A stretch of 64,000 bases of DNA, taken from assembly GCF_000327385.1 (NCBI RefSeq), contig NW_008706795.1, positions 718,496 to 782,495 of the forward strand, read 5' to 3'. Made by a program: the position numbers and the translations under genes. Source of the DNA: Lottia gigantea. Lineage: Eukaryota; Mollusca; Gastropoda; Lottiidae. The notes under the pieces were generated by a model. It did no database searches. It was given only the letters and a program-made list of their open reading frames with translations, and was not told the DNA's origin. Shown in pieces: positions 11,967 to 24,646 of the stretch. The first letter of the stretch is position 1; the number at the start of each line of letters is the position of its first letter.

Positions 11967-12270
11967 GCCGTTACGTGATATCATTTGCCACTTTACCTCC
12001 CCAAATGTAGAATTATAGAAAAAAAATGAAGAATGATTCTCGTGATCCGGCACAAAAAGTACACAGTAACAAGGTAGTCCAACCCTCAGACGTTAAATTG
12101 AAACAATACAAAATTCAATTATGACGTAATACTGTTGTCGGCAGGCAGTCTTTAGTTGTTCTCTTACTGTTTCTGAAGTTCTTCTCCGTAGATTGGCACC
12201 TTGTCCAGTGCGAATACTTAAGATTTCAGAAAAAGACGGAGCGATCAGAAGTAAAATCCCATAGAAAAAG

Positions 12271-15200
12271 ATGATTCCTCAGAAGGGAAAGAAAGTAACT
12301 TTAGGTCAGCTCGGTGCTTTGTTGACTGGTGGTGGTGGCGGTACAGGTGGTCGTAAGAAGTCAGTTGTCAGATCTTCTAGTAGTAGTTGTGTACATGTTG
12401 ATAATGATAGTAAGTATCACTTGCAGAATAAATTTGAGAAATAGCAATTTTCGAGCATTCCACCGGTCCAAATGAAAGTGAAACAAGCTTATAAGATAAT
12501 GTTGTCATGGTTTAAAAAATTTCATACATCAGAAGAAATTAGAGAATGGTCAGCGACACTATATAACGACCTTGTAAATACAGAATATTACCCATTTTTG
12601 GAAAATGGTTAACTATAAATTGATCAAGCAACAATATCTTAAACTCCAGGTACTCACGGCGATGCAGGTTCGTCCTCTTTCATCCAATAATGATATTATG
12701 ATACATTACAGAAAAGAACAACAAAAAGAAGAAAGGATCAGAGAAGAGCGTGTCCAGCTTGCAGGACATCTGTCCTCCCCCTAAACCAGCCGTCCTCTGG
12801 AATGAAGAAATAGCTAAACTGAGCATTTTACGAAATCCATGGCAGGTAACGATTAGAGCAAGTATACATATAATGGCTTTATATATCATTCTATTATTTC
12901 ATTTTTAACCAACACCTTTCATGGAATATTGATACCAAATGTCAAACAAAACGTCGACACCATGACGAATTTGGAACGATAAATAAAGAAATAAATGAAT
13001 AAAGAAAGAATGAAATAATGTTGAATAACTTCTTGTTGCTATCCAGTTTTTCCTTGTGTTTATTTCAGAAGGGAATTTTGGTGAAACAAAAACCGAAGAA
13101 AAAAGTGACTAAATATTCCATCAAAAAATTCAAACCCAAAAAGTAAGAAATAAATTTTTTTTTTATTTCAATTAAGTTATATGGGAAGTCAATAAGTTAT
13201 TCATTTGCAATGCCAAACATAAGTAATCAACGATAAGGTCTACACTACTGAGAACCGAATTATGTGAGGAATAAAATAATGGCCTTGCTCCAAACACGGG
13301 AATAGTGTCCGCTGATTTTTACAATTTAATTTACTTTGAAGCCAGTACATCTTATGTATATCTTTTTTATGATACAGACGAGAAGTTGTGGTTTCGTATC
13401 CAGCTGAGAAAAGTGCTCCGTGTAAACCATATATAGGACAGAGTAAGTCAAGGCAGCTGATTAACGAATTTAATATTGTGCCACCAGGAAACTTTTCTTC
13501 TGTTTGGTAGGAATTAGAGGTGAAATCCGACACCGGGCCGACTCTAGGAAGCAATGGCACAGACATCAGAATACTACTTGCCTTGGGGAGGATTGGAACC
13601 TATGAACCATCCAACTTGCAACCGACTGAGCTATTCCACTGCCACAAAAACATAGTGCCCCAGCGTTAGCATGAAATATTTTAGGCGTTATTCTTAAATC
13701 CATGGAATTGTTTTTCTTCATTTGATTTTTGTAAAAAAAAAGTAAATGTCGTAAAGAAGTGGGAAAAACAGATTGACTGGAAATTTGTTGATGCTAATCT
13801 AAGATGCTAATGATACTATGATATGTTCTTAGTTTTTTCAGGTAACCCTTGTATCAAATTTGACAAAGATGGTCATATTGTCCCATATTGTATACTGGGT
13901 ACGGAGGAGGAGTTTTTCAAACAGAGTAGCAAGAAGGGACAACTCATTCCAGAGGTTAGTGGACTATATGTCAAATACAAGGTATTGACTTAAACACTTG
14001 ATATGTTTAATATTCGTAAGCAATTAAATGATTCTACTGATTGGTTCAGACACTATTGCAAATTCACGAACGCATAACAATTTATTATACGATTGTACGA
14101 TTATACATTTTACCCATCTCTTAAAATCATAAATTCAGTCTTAACTCTTTAGTAGTTTAGGTTTATACTTGAATATTTTAAACCCTGCACCGATTGTTTA
14201 AATGTGGACTTTCAGGATGAAGAAGATATATTATGTGACGATAGAGAATCAAGTGAATTATCCGGGTCAGCTACCAGTCAAATACCACAATCAGCATATT
14301 GGGCTCATGTTGATGAAAAGAGAGCTTTACTGTTTCACGAGGAGACTCTTGTGGAAAGAAAAATCATAAGAAAACGACTAGCAGGTTTGTAAATTTAAAG
14401 ACTCACCGCTTGCTACTCAAAGTAAATCTAACATAAAATTTCAAATTAAACTTTTGCTTTTTCAGGTTTTTATTATGATATTATGATATTCATAGACGTA
14501 GCATTAGAATTTCTCTGTTTTAAGACATATGAATTAAAATACATTTATTCCACCTGCCAATAACCGGGAGATGGAAGTCAAAGTTAGGCACATAGATGTG
14601 GATTTCGTGATTTTGCAAATACGAATTTCTTGTTTATGAGTAAGAGTGGACATATTGTTATATTACAATTCAATGAAAGTCTTAATTCACACGCAATCGT
14701 AACTGGCTATAGATTTATGGACAATTAAACTTGGAGATGTTAATGGAGATTGACAAATCTGATGCTAAAACTGATTACATGCCGCTTATGGATTATGTAT
14801 TTCTTCAAAGCTTAAATTCCAATATGGAACTATTAAATAAAAGCCTGACCCATCAAATTTTATGAAAAGTTTGTTCTATTAGAGTCTACCAAACGAGAGG
14901 AAAGATATTTAGTGATGAGTGATGATTTTAGACAACTGAAGGTCGATAAAAACGTCATGGTAAATAATGATAAACACAATTTTTGGGATACAGAAAAGAA
15001 AGGTAGAGTTGGGTCTTCGAATGTCATATTTATTCTATACAGACAATATATATCTTGTGCCTTCGTCGTATTCTGTAAATTATAGCATCATTATATTAAC
15101 GAAGCAATATACTTGAAATTTTCTCAGGTTGAAATTTACGGTTTCATCACATAGCTTACCATTCAGTGGCCGTCTGTTTGTTCCTTTTCAGATACAAGAT

Positions 15201-18200
15201 CTACAGGATTCTGGAAATTGTCCTCGTTTCTAAGCCAAGAAATAGGTGGATGTCAGTAAGTTATACGTCTTATTGTATACTAAAATCACTTTCAGTACCT
15301 GTATATAATGCGCATCCCCAGTTTTGCACGATCTTTTTAGAGTAAAACACTGCGCATTACACACGCAAATATACGGTACTAATCCTAAAATCAAAGAACA
15401 CGTCTTGCTACAGCATGTCTCTGGATAACCAATAAGGTTTTTGAGTCCGTGATATGGCTTTTGGTGAAGTCGCTTGCCAATAACGAGTAAGTAACTCGTG
15501 CTTGTAGCTAATCCTTTCCTCTGTTTACAATTTTTTGGTCTTTTATCGATTAATCCCATTAGCGTTTAACTCTTTATGTCTCTCTTTTCTCTAGTTATAC
15601 TCTAACCCAAGCTGAACAGGGTTGGCCAAAATCTCCACAATTGATCGGCTTCCCAATATGTACTGTTCAAGAAAGAGGTAAAAAAAATTAGATTCTAAAA
15701 GTGTTTATCTTGATTATTATTATCAATATTACTTGACTGAAATTACATTTATGTTTTATTTCACTGTTTCAGTAATGGGCGCAAAAACGAAAATCCCAAC
15801 AGTTTACTCTACTCCTGTAAGTAAAGTGTACCATAGTTAAAATAAAACTGAATAGTTATTAGTAATAGTAATGAAATAGAGATAACTTTGGCACCTATGT
15901 ATTTAAACATATTTATATTGATTTTTCACCATGTTAATGTTCTTGAAATCCAAAAGATCAGTGTTCAACAGCTACCCAATCTCATGAAAATTCAGACCTG
16001 TGCGGTCCTATGTTCACTGACTGTATATATTTGTGTCCCAAGTGTTAAGAAATCAGGGATTTTGATTATTCAAATTAAAGTCCACTGCCGATTCTGATTT
16101 GGGGTTTTAATACCATTCTAGGATACAACCAAACTGTATATGAAAGGAACAGCCCAAGGTGGCAGCATTTGTGTGTCTCCAGGATGGGAGAATCTATTGG
16201 AAGACGAGGAAAAAGTTACTGTCATTACACCAAGAGAAATAGATTTTTGGAATAAACAGTTGTATGTTAACCCTGATGGTACTTGGAAATCATTCTCATC
16301 AACTGACGAAGATTCTCGTTGTAAAATGTGGGTATTTGTATGTCATGTACTGTGATATTTTTTTTTCTTTTTATCCGTCATATAATGGAGAGATTCGTCA
16401 TAATTCTGTTTGACCAATCGTACCTTATAAAGTCTCAGAAACGAACTTTTTTTTTAGCTTAGCTAATCTAATGTGCACAGTTCACCGTTGAAATTTGGGC
16501 CTTCAAATCAATGTGTGTCCAGAATTCTGCGCGTTTGAAATATATAATTACGACACGTCTTTTCTTGAGTTTGGGGTATTTTTGAAGGACATAATTTTGT
16601 AGTATTTCTGACGAATATTTACATATATTCAAGACCTACATATTTATATTCAAGACCTAAATCAACATCCGAAATCGGCGAATCTGCCCCTTTCAACAAT
16701 ACAGTGTATCGATTTCATTTCATTAAGACAATTTATTTGTAAATAATTTAGGCCAGTAATCACAATAACTGGAGCTTATAATTACGGCCCAAGGATTAGA
16801 TTATGTGGTCAAGCGGCTAAATGGTATCCTAAGAATATAAACGGTGGTACTGTTCATGCAGAAGCTGGAGAAATTGGACCAATCAACAACATCATCTCTT
16901 TCAATGTTACCTTGGTTAATTGTGGTTCTACTGTTTTATACTACGAATGGCAGGTAACTGAAGTTTTTATGTAGATATTGTATACTTTGTGTCGTTATCT
17001 AAGATATTTGCGCTATAAACAGGCAATGTTAAACCCACTGAGAAATTACTGGGGCGTTTGTATTCAATTCCAATGTCATATTTTCATTCTGAAAAGTCAT
17101 ACGGCTAGCTGAAAATGAAATTTTTGTGACATGTGGAAAAAAACTTTTACATTGAAAAGTCCATCAATCTATCAAAATATATATTCTGATGTTTCCTTTC
17201 ATATTTTTTCAGCAGGTTGTTTACACTTGCCACAATGATCTTATACTTTATTCTGTATTTTCAGAAAAGAGATAAGGAAAGACCATTTGGAATCCTCAGA
17301 CCATCAAAAGAAAGTTTTTACTTCAATGATCATACAGGTAATTTAAGATTTATTCTGTCATTCAATAAAAGATAAAATCAAATATTTTGAAAATGAAACT
17401 GGTTACCAACATTTACAACATTAAAGGAGTTTCATATCCTGATTCCAGATTGCAAGCTGTGGCACAGACAGGCAGGTGGAGGCCACATAAAATATTAAAT
17501 ACTCAGTGACAAACTAAACTTAAATAACTACCTGTTCTGAAATTCTTTTAGTTTTTGTCCAAATCTTTTTAAGTTTATGCTGTAGAAGGGGGGGAGTTCT
17601 TTGACTCGTATTTGAGATCTGAGATGTCAATTCCATCCAGTTATAAAAGGAAGTTGTCATGTTATCTTATATGCATAAAGAGGTGCGAAAAGTATTTGAC
17701 TGCGTACCTTCAAGACCATGTAATGATGTTTACAAAATTGTGTATGTGTATCGGAAGCACTGATAGCATCAATTTGCACCATTCAAATTTTCAATCAGAC
17801 GTTAATGGTTCCTGCAATTCCATTAGAACTGAGTGTTTAATGACATCACTTATCAGATGGACCATATGTAATAAAGCCTATTTCGCGATTACTGGCGTTA
17901 TCAAACACCTATTTGGGAAATTGCCCTTTAATGTTCATCTGTTAATATTCATTTATTCACTCATATTTCAGGCACTTTAGTTCAGGGAGAGAGAAAAACA
18001 ATCCCGTGTATGTTTAAAAGTCCCACGGCTGGTTCTTTCTCTGAACAATGGACATTGTTTACCAAACCAAATCTTTGTGGACAGGGAGAAATAATACTAA
18101 CATTGTGGGGTCTGGCTACAACTGAAGATGTTGATATTTACAATCGAAAGTCCGTTGACGTAAGTCCTTTGCTTGATATTTAAGCTACAAATGTTCATCA

Positions 18201-21200
18201 ATCAGAACTTAAATGATATATTGGTAATATTGCTCTGTGGTCTTGTCTTGAACCGTTTGAGTTCGTTATGTAGGTCCCCAGTCTTCCCACTATCATCAGC
18301 CAAACTAAACTATTTGCAGAGAACACCAAAGTTTAATTAGAAATGATTTTTTTAGAATGAAAATCTATAAACCATTTTCCTATGTAATAATGCACTGTTT
18401 TTGACATGTATGTATTAATGGTGTTAATCTTATATCAGGAACACCTATCAGAAAAGATGAAAGAAACGGCCATCAAGTTTACTATTGAAAGTATTTTAGA
18501 ACGTGTCTGTACACCAAGTGATTTGTATACTGATCGTAATATACCACCTACAGGATCAGATTTGTTTCAATATAAAAACAGGGTATGTAATTATTACTCT
18601 TATTAACTACAGAGGGAGAAAATGTTCCCCACGTGTTGTCATAGTTTCGATACGCACTTTCCTATCACAGCAAAAATTGTCCTCCTCATTTATGCACATA
18701 AATGTATCAATTATCTTGAATAAGTCATCATCACTCATAATTCCAGTCATTTCAGCTGTAAATAGGTAGGGATAATAATAGAAAGATCAATGAAAAGAGG
18801 TTTGGCCAAGGACCGGTTGGTAGAAAGGATCCTTTGTGAACCAAGTTGTTATCCTTGTAAAACATAGTTGTTGAAATTATTAATAATTGTACATGTAATT
18901 TGATTTCTTTCAGTTGCCATACAACAGTGTCAATGTCCATGATATACTTCAATTAGCTAATATTGTTGACTCATCTCACAGATTTACTACATATAATATT
19001 TCAATAAAAAGATTAAATAAAGTAAGTAGATTTTAGTAATACTGTACTTGCTAATATCCGCTTTTTAGATCCAAAGCAGTTAAAGTTCTTGTTCCATATT
19101 TCATTTAACTTGTTATCATTTCTGTACCTGGCCAGTATTGTAAAACATTTAATGATGATATTTAATTTGTCCAGTCAAGACAAAATCGTTGATTTTCAGA
19201 CAGTTTTTCAACAATAACTGATGGAAGTATGCATGCAGTGAGGTTGACTGCTATATATTTATACATCGATAATGACGTTTCATTGAAAAAAAAATACATT
19301 CTTTGCCTCATCTTATGATTTTCACGTTAGTCCTAATTTTGAATTTTGGATAAATGTTACTAAATTTGTCATTAACCACGAAATTGTATTATTATAAGCA
19401 ACATGATTTGACAGTTTGGACAAAAGTTATCCATAACAATGAGATTGTGTTTTCTAGACCAATAGTTTGTGGTAATAAATAAAGTGCTTTTTATATTTTG
19501 AAGTTAATCAGAAGAAAGGAGATGGTAGATGATTTGTTGAATGAAGATGATCCCGATAATCCTATTGTCTTAGAATTAGGACAGGAATCGCTATTAAAGG
19601 AACTAAATACAATAATTAGTAAATTATCATTCCCTTCCTTCATACCATCATTAGATCGTAAATCTGAGATATGGTAAGTTGAGGCCTTAAAATAGGACTT
19701 TGATTGTGCAGAATTTAACTTAATTTCAATAAACTTACCGTATCATATGTTCATAATGATGTTGGTTCTCGTCCTTACTCCTACGGTACTGGATTATCAT
19801 CTTTGAAAAATATACCATCTGTTACAACTAATTTCATAGTCTCGTTTACTCGTTCAGTGGGTGCCATCTTTGCTTCTATCTGTAGTGAGTCTAAGATTGA
19901 AATCAGAGGCAGATTAACCTATAAGCAAACTAGGCAGCTGCCTTTCGTTACAGTAATAATTATCAAACAGCTTGACGTGTGAGAGTCGACTAAATTGTTT
20001 GAACCTAACGGTAATGAATTCCGATACCGTGCATACGATTGATGCTGATAAGCTGACTGATCTGTTCCTGAAAAAAAAAGATCGTAGACTTCCTGCCATA
20101 AAATTGTAATTACACCATGCCCTCCCGCTAAAATGAAAAATTAGGCCCTCTGTCGTTTGTTTGCCTACAGGCCAAGAAGTCCAAATCCGCCACTAATTGA
20201 AAGTATTAAGGTGCAATCATATCATCGCTTAAACAGCTACAGCCCTACAGGGCATTTTATATATTAGTATCAAATTATTTACAGATATGTACAAATCAAC
20301 CTGTTTATTAAATAGATTCTATTGTAATTTCTGTGAATCATTTAATTTACACTTGTATTTCAGTCGTGGAATGTTGAGCAATTCTGTTGATAAATTTGTT
20401 GATGTTAGTCAGAAGTTGAAGGAGATGTATGGTGTTAAAATTGAAAAGGTTATACAATGTAAAGGTATGATAAAGTTCTTTCAAAAATAGTTTTCAAACT
20501 CTGTATATGACCAAAATATTTTGGAAATAAAATCTTGACAATAAAAACATACAAATGAATTATATGCGTAAGGTAACTAGTATTGCACAAGCAATTGAAA
20601 AACTTTGGAAGCTAATCCTAATTATTTTATTGTCAGAAAATGTAAATGAACCGACAGTAAAGAAATCAGCAAAAGAAGGAAAAGAAAAGAAAGGATCAAG
20701 TCCTAGTAGAAATGAGGTAAAGTTGAAGATATTTATATGATAACCAAAAAGTGCTCAGAGACAGGTTCATTGTTTAAGATGTACCTTTTATGCTTTTAGA
20801 TTAAGAGCTATAATATTAATTACATGTAAATACAATCGAATCTACTGCTAGTTTTTGAACCATTCCATTTATATGAATTCATTATAACCAATAGCCTCTG
20901 TGGTTAATTTTAAAAAAAGCGATATTTAGTTAATAGATAATGACTTTATAACGTAAACAGATTCTTTTGAATTTTATTACGAAGTATTCTGATTTTTTCC
21001 ATCTAGAAACATGGTAGTAAAGGAAGTAAGGTACATGTTACAGAGAAACACCACAGTGCAGCCACCCGTCGTCCAACGCTGACTGAGATTATATATATTT
21101 TAAAAGAGGATCCCGAAATTTACAGAAGATATTGTGATAAACTTTATATTGCTGTAAGTATCAGTTTTACTCTTAAATTGTAATGAATGAAAAAGTTCTT

Positions 21201-22071
21201 GTTTCAGATATGACTTATCCTAATTCTTTACCGAAAAGGTTCACTTGTTTAAATTCCAACAGTAACCATAAGCGAAAAAAAATCAAATGGGTGGAATGAA
21301 CATTACTAAAAACGCAATAATTGCGTCCATGTACTATAGAAATATATTGCAATATACTTTCATATTTAATGTTTTGTTTCTTTTTTTTCATTGATTTTGT
21401 TCATGTTATGTTTGATTCCCACTGTGTTTGATAATTTATCATAAAATTTCAAATTATGTTATATAAGGTGAGTAAAATATTACTTTTTCTATGACATCCA
21501 TAATAACGATATGGTTTGTATATGTTATTTTATTCCTAAAGTGTATTTACTGCATGATTTTTATTGAGTATTTCCTATTTAGTTCATGCAACTGTTGTTT
21601 TTTTTTTCAGTTGTTATTAATTGTTTTTTTTTTTTATTTTGAATGAACATATATTTGAATTATTGAGTGGGCGATGTTTTTTTCAGTGTAGAAGGTACTA
21701 TAGTTATTAGTGACAGTAAAATATTCATATTTTAAGGGTCAAAATTTTTACATTGGAACACTGTAGGTTGAGTCCCCCACCCCATCCATAAAAACAAAAT
21801 AAAACAAACAAACAAACAATCAAGAAAAACATACAAATAAACAAGAAAAAAATAAATAGACCGCATATCGCGCAATACGAAGCAACATTTTTGAAATAAA
21901 TAATGTATAACTTATATAGGATAAGGCTTGGCACCAGACTAACAGAATACCCATTTATCTATTGAGATATCCTATAAACTCATCATTTTATTTTTATTAA
22001 TATTTCAGTGTCAGGTGATAATGGTGGAGTTAGCAGATAACATAGAAAAACATTTTTCTTGTTTAAACTAA
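12271..22071 (+). CDS. MYCBPAP: MYCBP-associated protein homologue
   Basis: Twenty-one coding exons with GT/AG borders and consistent phases give 828 residues: 12271-12409, 12712-12845, 13069-13142, 13378-13442, 13842-13954, 14216-14384, 14883-15002, 15192-15255, 15595-15677, 15773-15816, 16122-16327, 16752-16953, 17265-17337, 17972-18159, 18439-18582, 18914-19021, 19504-19673, 20364-20464, 20637-20716, 21007-21153, 22009-22071. Key blocks are LSILRNPWQ, PCIKFDKDGHIVPYCILGT, FWKLSSFLSQEIGG and LYMKGTAQGGSICVSPGWE. Residues about 400-558 read as an ASH/Hydin-type Ig-like fold (FNVTLVNCGSTVLYYEWQ, then KSPTAGSFSEQW, then LTLWG). The N-terminal region is basic, and a Lys/Ser linker lies near residue 750. 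MYCBPAP binds MYCBP (AMY-1), is testis-enriched and is linked to the axonemal central apparatus. Human MYCBPAP is about 950 residues, so this is somewhat shorter. The first Met follows a leader with no longer frame. Confidence 0.92.
13445..13665 (-). mobile_element. tRNA-derived SINE in MYCBPAP intron 4
   Basis: The reverse strand has an A-box-like tagctcagtcggttgca and a B-box-like ggttccaatcctcccc at about tRNA spacing, followed by an unrelated tail with the block ccgacaccgggccgactcta. This is the usual layout of a Pol III-transcribed SINE. It is not a functional tRNA because the acceptor stem does not close. Confidence 0.6.
16386..16697. mobile_element. Foldback MITE-like element, family B, in MYCBPAP intron 11
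   Basis: Shares tttgaccaatcgtacctta, cttcaaatcaatgtgtgtcc and the end aatcaacatccgaaatcggc with the copy at 3606-3906. It is diverged and has lost the perfect ends. Confidence 0.6.
17670..17931. mobile_element. Foldback MITE, family A, in MYCBPAP intron 13
   Basis: It contains the left-arm landmarks tgtgtatcggaagcactgat, gcatcaatttgcaccattca and tcctgcaattccattagaac, followed by the inner block atcaaacacc. The outer ends are eroded, so the limits are approximate. It lies close to the acceptor of exon 14 at 17972. Confidence 0.6.
18765..18870 (+). mobile_element. SINE tail fragment in MYCBPAP intron 15
   Basis: The block gatcaatgaaaagaggtttg, ggccaaggaccggttggtag, aaaggatcc, gttgttatcctt matches segments at 36307-36372 and 52230-52312. 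This is the conserved 3' part of a dispersed tRNA-derived repeat. Confidence 0.55.
19907..20193. mobile_element. Short DNA-transposon remnant in MYCBPAP intron 17
   Basis: The left end (ggcagattaacctataagca) and the reverse complement of the right end (ggcggatttggacttcttgg) are imperfect terminal inverted repeats. Inner matches (aagcaaac / gtttgcct) extend them. At about 290 bp with no coding frame it fits a non-autonomous cut-and-paste element, possibly hAT-like. The superfamily is a guess. Confidence 0.5.
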
Positions 22072-22614
22072 AACATTAATACATTTTATTATTGCTGATA
22101 TTTAGTGGAATAAACTTTAAAATTTGAAATTCGTCTTGAAGAAAAAACCTTTGAACCATCGAATATTCGACTGGCAATTCTAATTTTTATAATAAGATCC
22201 GTCAAAGTCGACGCAAACTTCAGGAAACAAGACGTTTGCAGAGTCAGATTGCTCAAGGTAGATCTTGGACAGCTTATTGTATTGTCGCTGTGCACAGTTT
22301 GACTAAATCCAGCGATTGATCAGATTCTTCCAGATGCCATAAGTTTCTAGAAGTCTAGTTCCTGCTTCACTAACGGTATCCACCATGGTTTCTGTTTCAG
22401 TAGATCTCGCCTTGCCCTGTAGTTCTAAACGATAATAAGACTTAGTTACGACTTTGAAAACCACAACAAAGAGATATTTGTATGGTACCATGACTTATCA
22501 GTGAAGTTACGATGACTTTAAATTCTACTTATCAACTCTTTCTACCAGGTGTGACTTTCACAAATAGACTGATTCTTTTTATATTATTTTATACATTACC
22601 TATACACGTAACAA
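22072..22614. other. Spacer between MYCBPAP and the GH26 gene, with a possible gene fragment on the minus strand
   Basis: It contains the MYCBPAP 3' end and the promoter of the mannanase. On the minus strand, 22303-22491 encodes a coding-like stretch (YYRLELQGKARSTETETMVD, later LLETYGIWKNLINRW), and a minus-strand AATAAA sits near 22086. This could be the last exon of a broken or unrecognised convergent gene. I found no partner exons and do not recognise the peptide. Confidence 0.3.
22109..22114 (+). terminator. Likely MYCBPAP poly(A) signal
   Basis: AATAAA lies 38 bases after the TAA stop of the MYCBPAP reading frame. Confidence 0.6.
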
Positions 22615-24632
22615 ATGAGCTTGCTTATTAAGGTAAGGAAATCACAAATGAAAGTAGTAACGGTATCAGCAGGGCTACAGGGGGAATTCGCACTTCATTT
22701 TACCCCAAAATATGTGTCAGAATGTACAAAACCAATCAATTCTGAAAGTTTCTTCGGGGAACCCTCTCTCCTAGGAGGCTTGCGACCAAGGCGCTTTCAC
22801 AGAGCTGCCACATTTTTATTCAACCTCGACAGTAATTGTACTTGGCATTTACACAGATCATGATTGAAATGTGATAAACCGAAGCCAATACTTGTATCAG
22901 CTTGAACACAAGTGATCGTTTGAACAAGTTGGACTGTGTTTAACAGTTATAAAACTGGATGGTGCATTACGAAACAATTTTTGGAAAAATGTAGGTAATG
23001 GAAAATTTATGTGTAAATATCACTTTTTATGACATTATTTTGCTCATCGCTAAATATCTATTCCAGGTCTCCTATTTTCTGTTGTTAACCTACACTGTAG
23101 TGGCTGGACCGTCAGACCAATATGCCACTCAACTTACTAAAAATCTCTTCAATAATTTAAAGAAGATTGCAGCAGACCCTACCAAAATACTGTTTGGTCA
23201 ACATAAAGCAAACTACGCCGGGGCTGGAGGCGGACATACACCTTACAAAACACATAATCATGATGGTCAATTCGTTGGTTGGGAGTTTTCGGTGAGTACT
23301 TGGTTTCATATTTCCCAAACTCATTCGGTGATACGTGATTTCACATGATAAGTCAAGTCGGAGTTATCTGTAAAACCCAAAATAAATCATTTACCGAACC
23401 CGATACGTCATGATACGTTTTGAATGGGATAAGTGCAACGCGCAATCATGAGGGTTCCACAAATACATTTGGGGAACTATTATGTTTGGTTTATGAAGCT
23501 GGTATTTATAATTCATATTGGATTAGACCAATGAGGTGACAAAAACGCTATGATTATACTTACACAAGTCTCTATGTAAAACTGGCTTTGTATACTTTAC
23601 TTTTTAGGAGCAATTTCTCGATTTCGTGTTTCTCTTCAGATAGATATGGCACAGAAAAAACTTGATGGTGAACTCTGTGATATCAAGCAGATGACAGGCG
23701 AATTTCCAGCCTTTACTGGTTACGATTTTTACCAATTTGAATCAAATTGGATGGAAATTGTAACTCACTTGGTGAAGAAATCTTACAGTCGTGGAATGGT
23801 AGTGGCGATGTCATGGCATATGCATAACTTTGCAGATGGTGGGGATCCTTGGCATTGGGGATCTGAGAACAGAATGGTGAAGGAGATGCTCCCTGGAGGA
23901 CGTCATCAACATCATTATATGGCCATGTTGGATAAAATTGCCAACTGGGCAAATGAACTCAAAGACTCTAAAGGACAGCATATTCCAATAATTTTCAGAC
24001 CTTTTCATGAATCGAATGGTAAATGGTTTTGGTGGGGTCTTGGCAATTCTATAGGGAACACGCCCCAAGACCTTAAAGACATCTATCGATATACAGTCAA
24101 ATACCTGCGTGACACAAAGCATGTTCACAATTTTCTCTATGCCTTTAGTCCGAACTCTGGATATAAAAGCATGATGCAGGATGGATCCTCTCAGAAATCC
24201 TATATGGCCGCCTATCCCGGTGACGATTATGTGGACATTCTCGGACTTGACGATTACTCATTGGTCTTGCAATCTTCAACCTTACAAAACTTTGTGGATA
24301 CTGTTGCTGGACTAGTCAAAATGGCTGATCGTACAGGCAAAATTCCCGCCCTAACAGAAATAGGGGCACCGAATAACCATCTAAATGAAAAGTCCTATTA
24401 CAATTTTTGGATTTCGAATGTTCTGAACCCTCTGAAAGGAATTGGTGTCCAGGCCAACGATGCCGTGAAAAGAATCGCCTATATCAACACTTGGACAAAC
24501 CAATGTGGCACGAATTGTAAGATATTTACTCCATACCATGGTCATCCGGCAGAGACAGATTTCATCAATTTTTATAAAGATCCTATGATGGCTTTTGAAA
24601 ATTATGTAAAACAACACAATATGTATGCTTAG
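22615..24632 (+). CDS. Secreted GH26 beta-mannanase
   Basis: Three exons, 22615-22632, 23067-23291 and 23640-24632, join in phase 0 to give 411 residues. The tiny first exon supplies MSLLIK, which completes a signal peptide (MSLLIKVSYFLLLTYTVVAG) ending near residue 20. The mature protein is one GH26 (beta/alpha)8 domain: FGQHKANYAGAG near the start, SWHMHN around residue 140, RPFHESNGKWFWWG with the acid/base Glu at about 205, and ALTEIG with the nucleophile Glu at about 321. GH26 enzymes are retaining glycosidases that cut beta-1,4-mannans; some act on beta-1,3-xylan or mixed glucans, so the substrate is an inference. No carbohydrate-binding module is seen. The best-known animal mannanases, including mollusc ones, are GH5, whereas GH26 is mainly bacterial and fungal. 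Introns and AT-rich codons show it is host DNA. An alternative start at 22998 would retain intron sequence and spoil the signal peptide. Confidence 0.9.
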
Positions 24633-24646
24633 ATGTTCTTAGCTGT

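Larger units (their letters stand above)
10255..12270. other. Intergenic region between MEIG1 and MYCBPAP
   Basis: It contains the MEIG1 3' untranslated region up to a likely poly(A) signal at 10868-10873, a gaat microsatellite, a 39-bp minisatellite (11189-11966) and, after about 12000, the probable promoter and 5' leader of MYCBPAP. No other gene is supported. Confidence 0.6.

Noticed and set aside
13240-13566. 108-codon minus-strand open frame
   Set aside because: It is antisense to MYCBPAP exon 4 and overlaps part of a SINE; no domain is seen.
17612-17980. 122-codon open frame in the MYCBPAP intron
   Set aside because: It runs through a family A foldback element and has no protein signature.
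22998-23066. ATG at 22998 as the start of the GH26 enzyme
   Set aside because: It would read intron sequence into the protein. The phase-0 exon at 22615-22632 joined at a good acceptor gives a textbook signal peptide instead.
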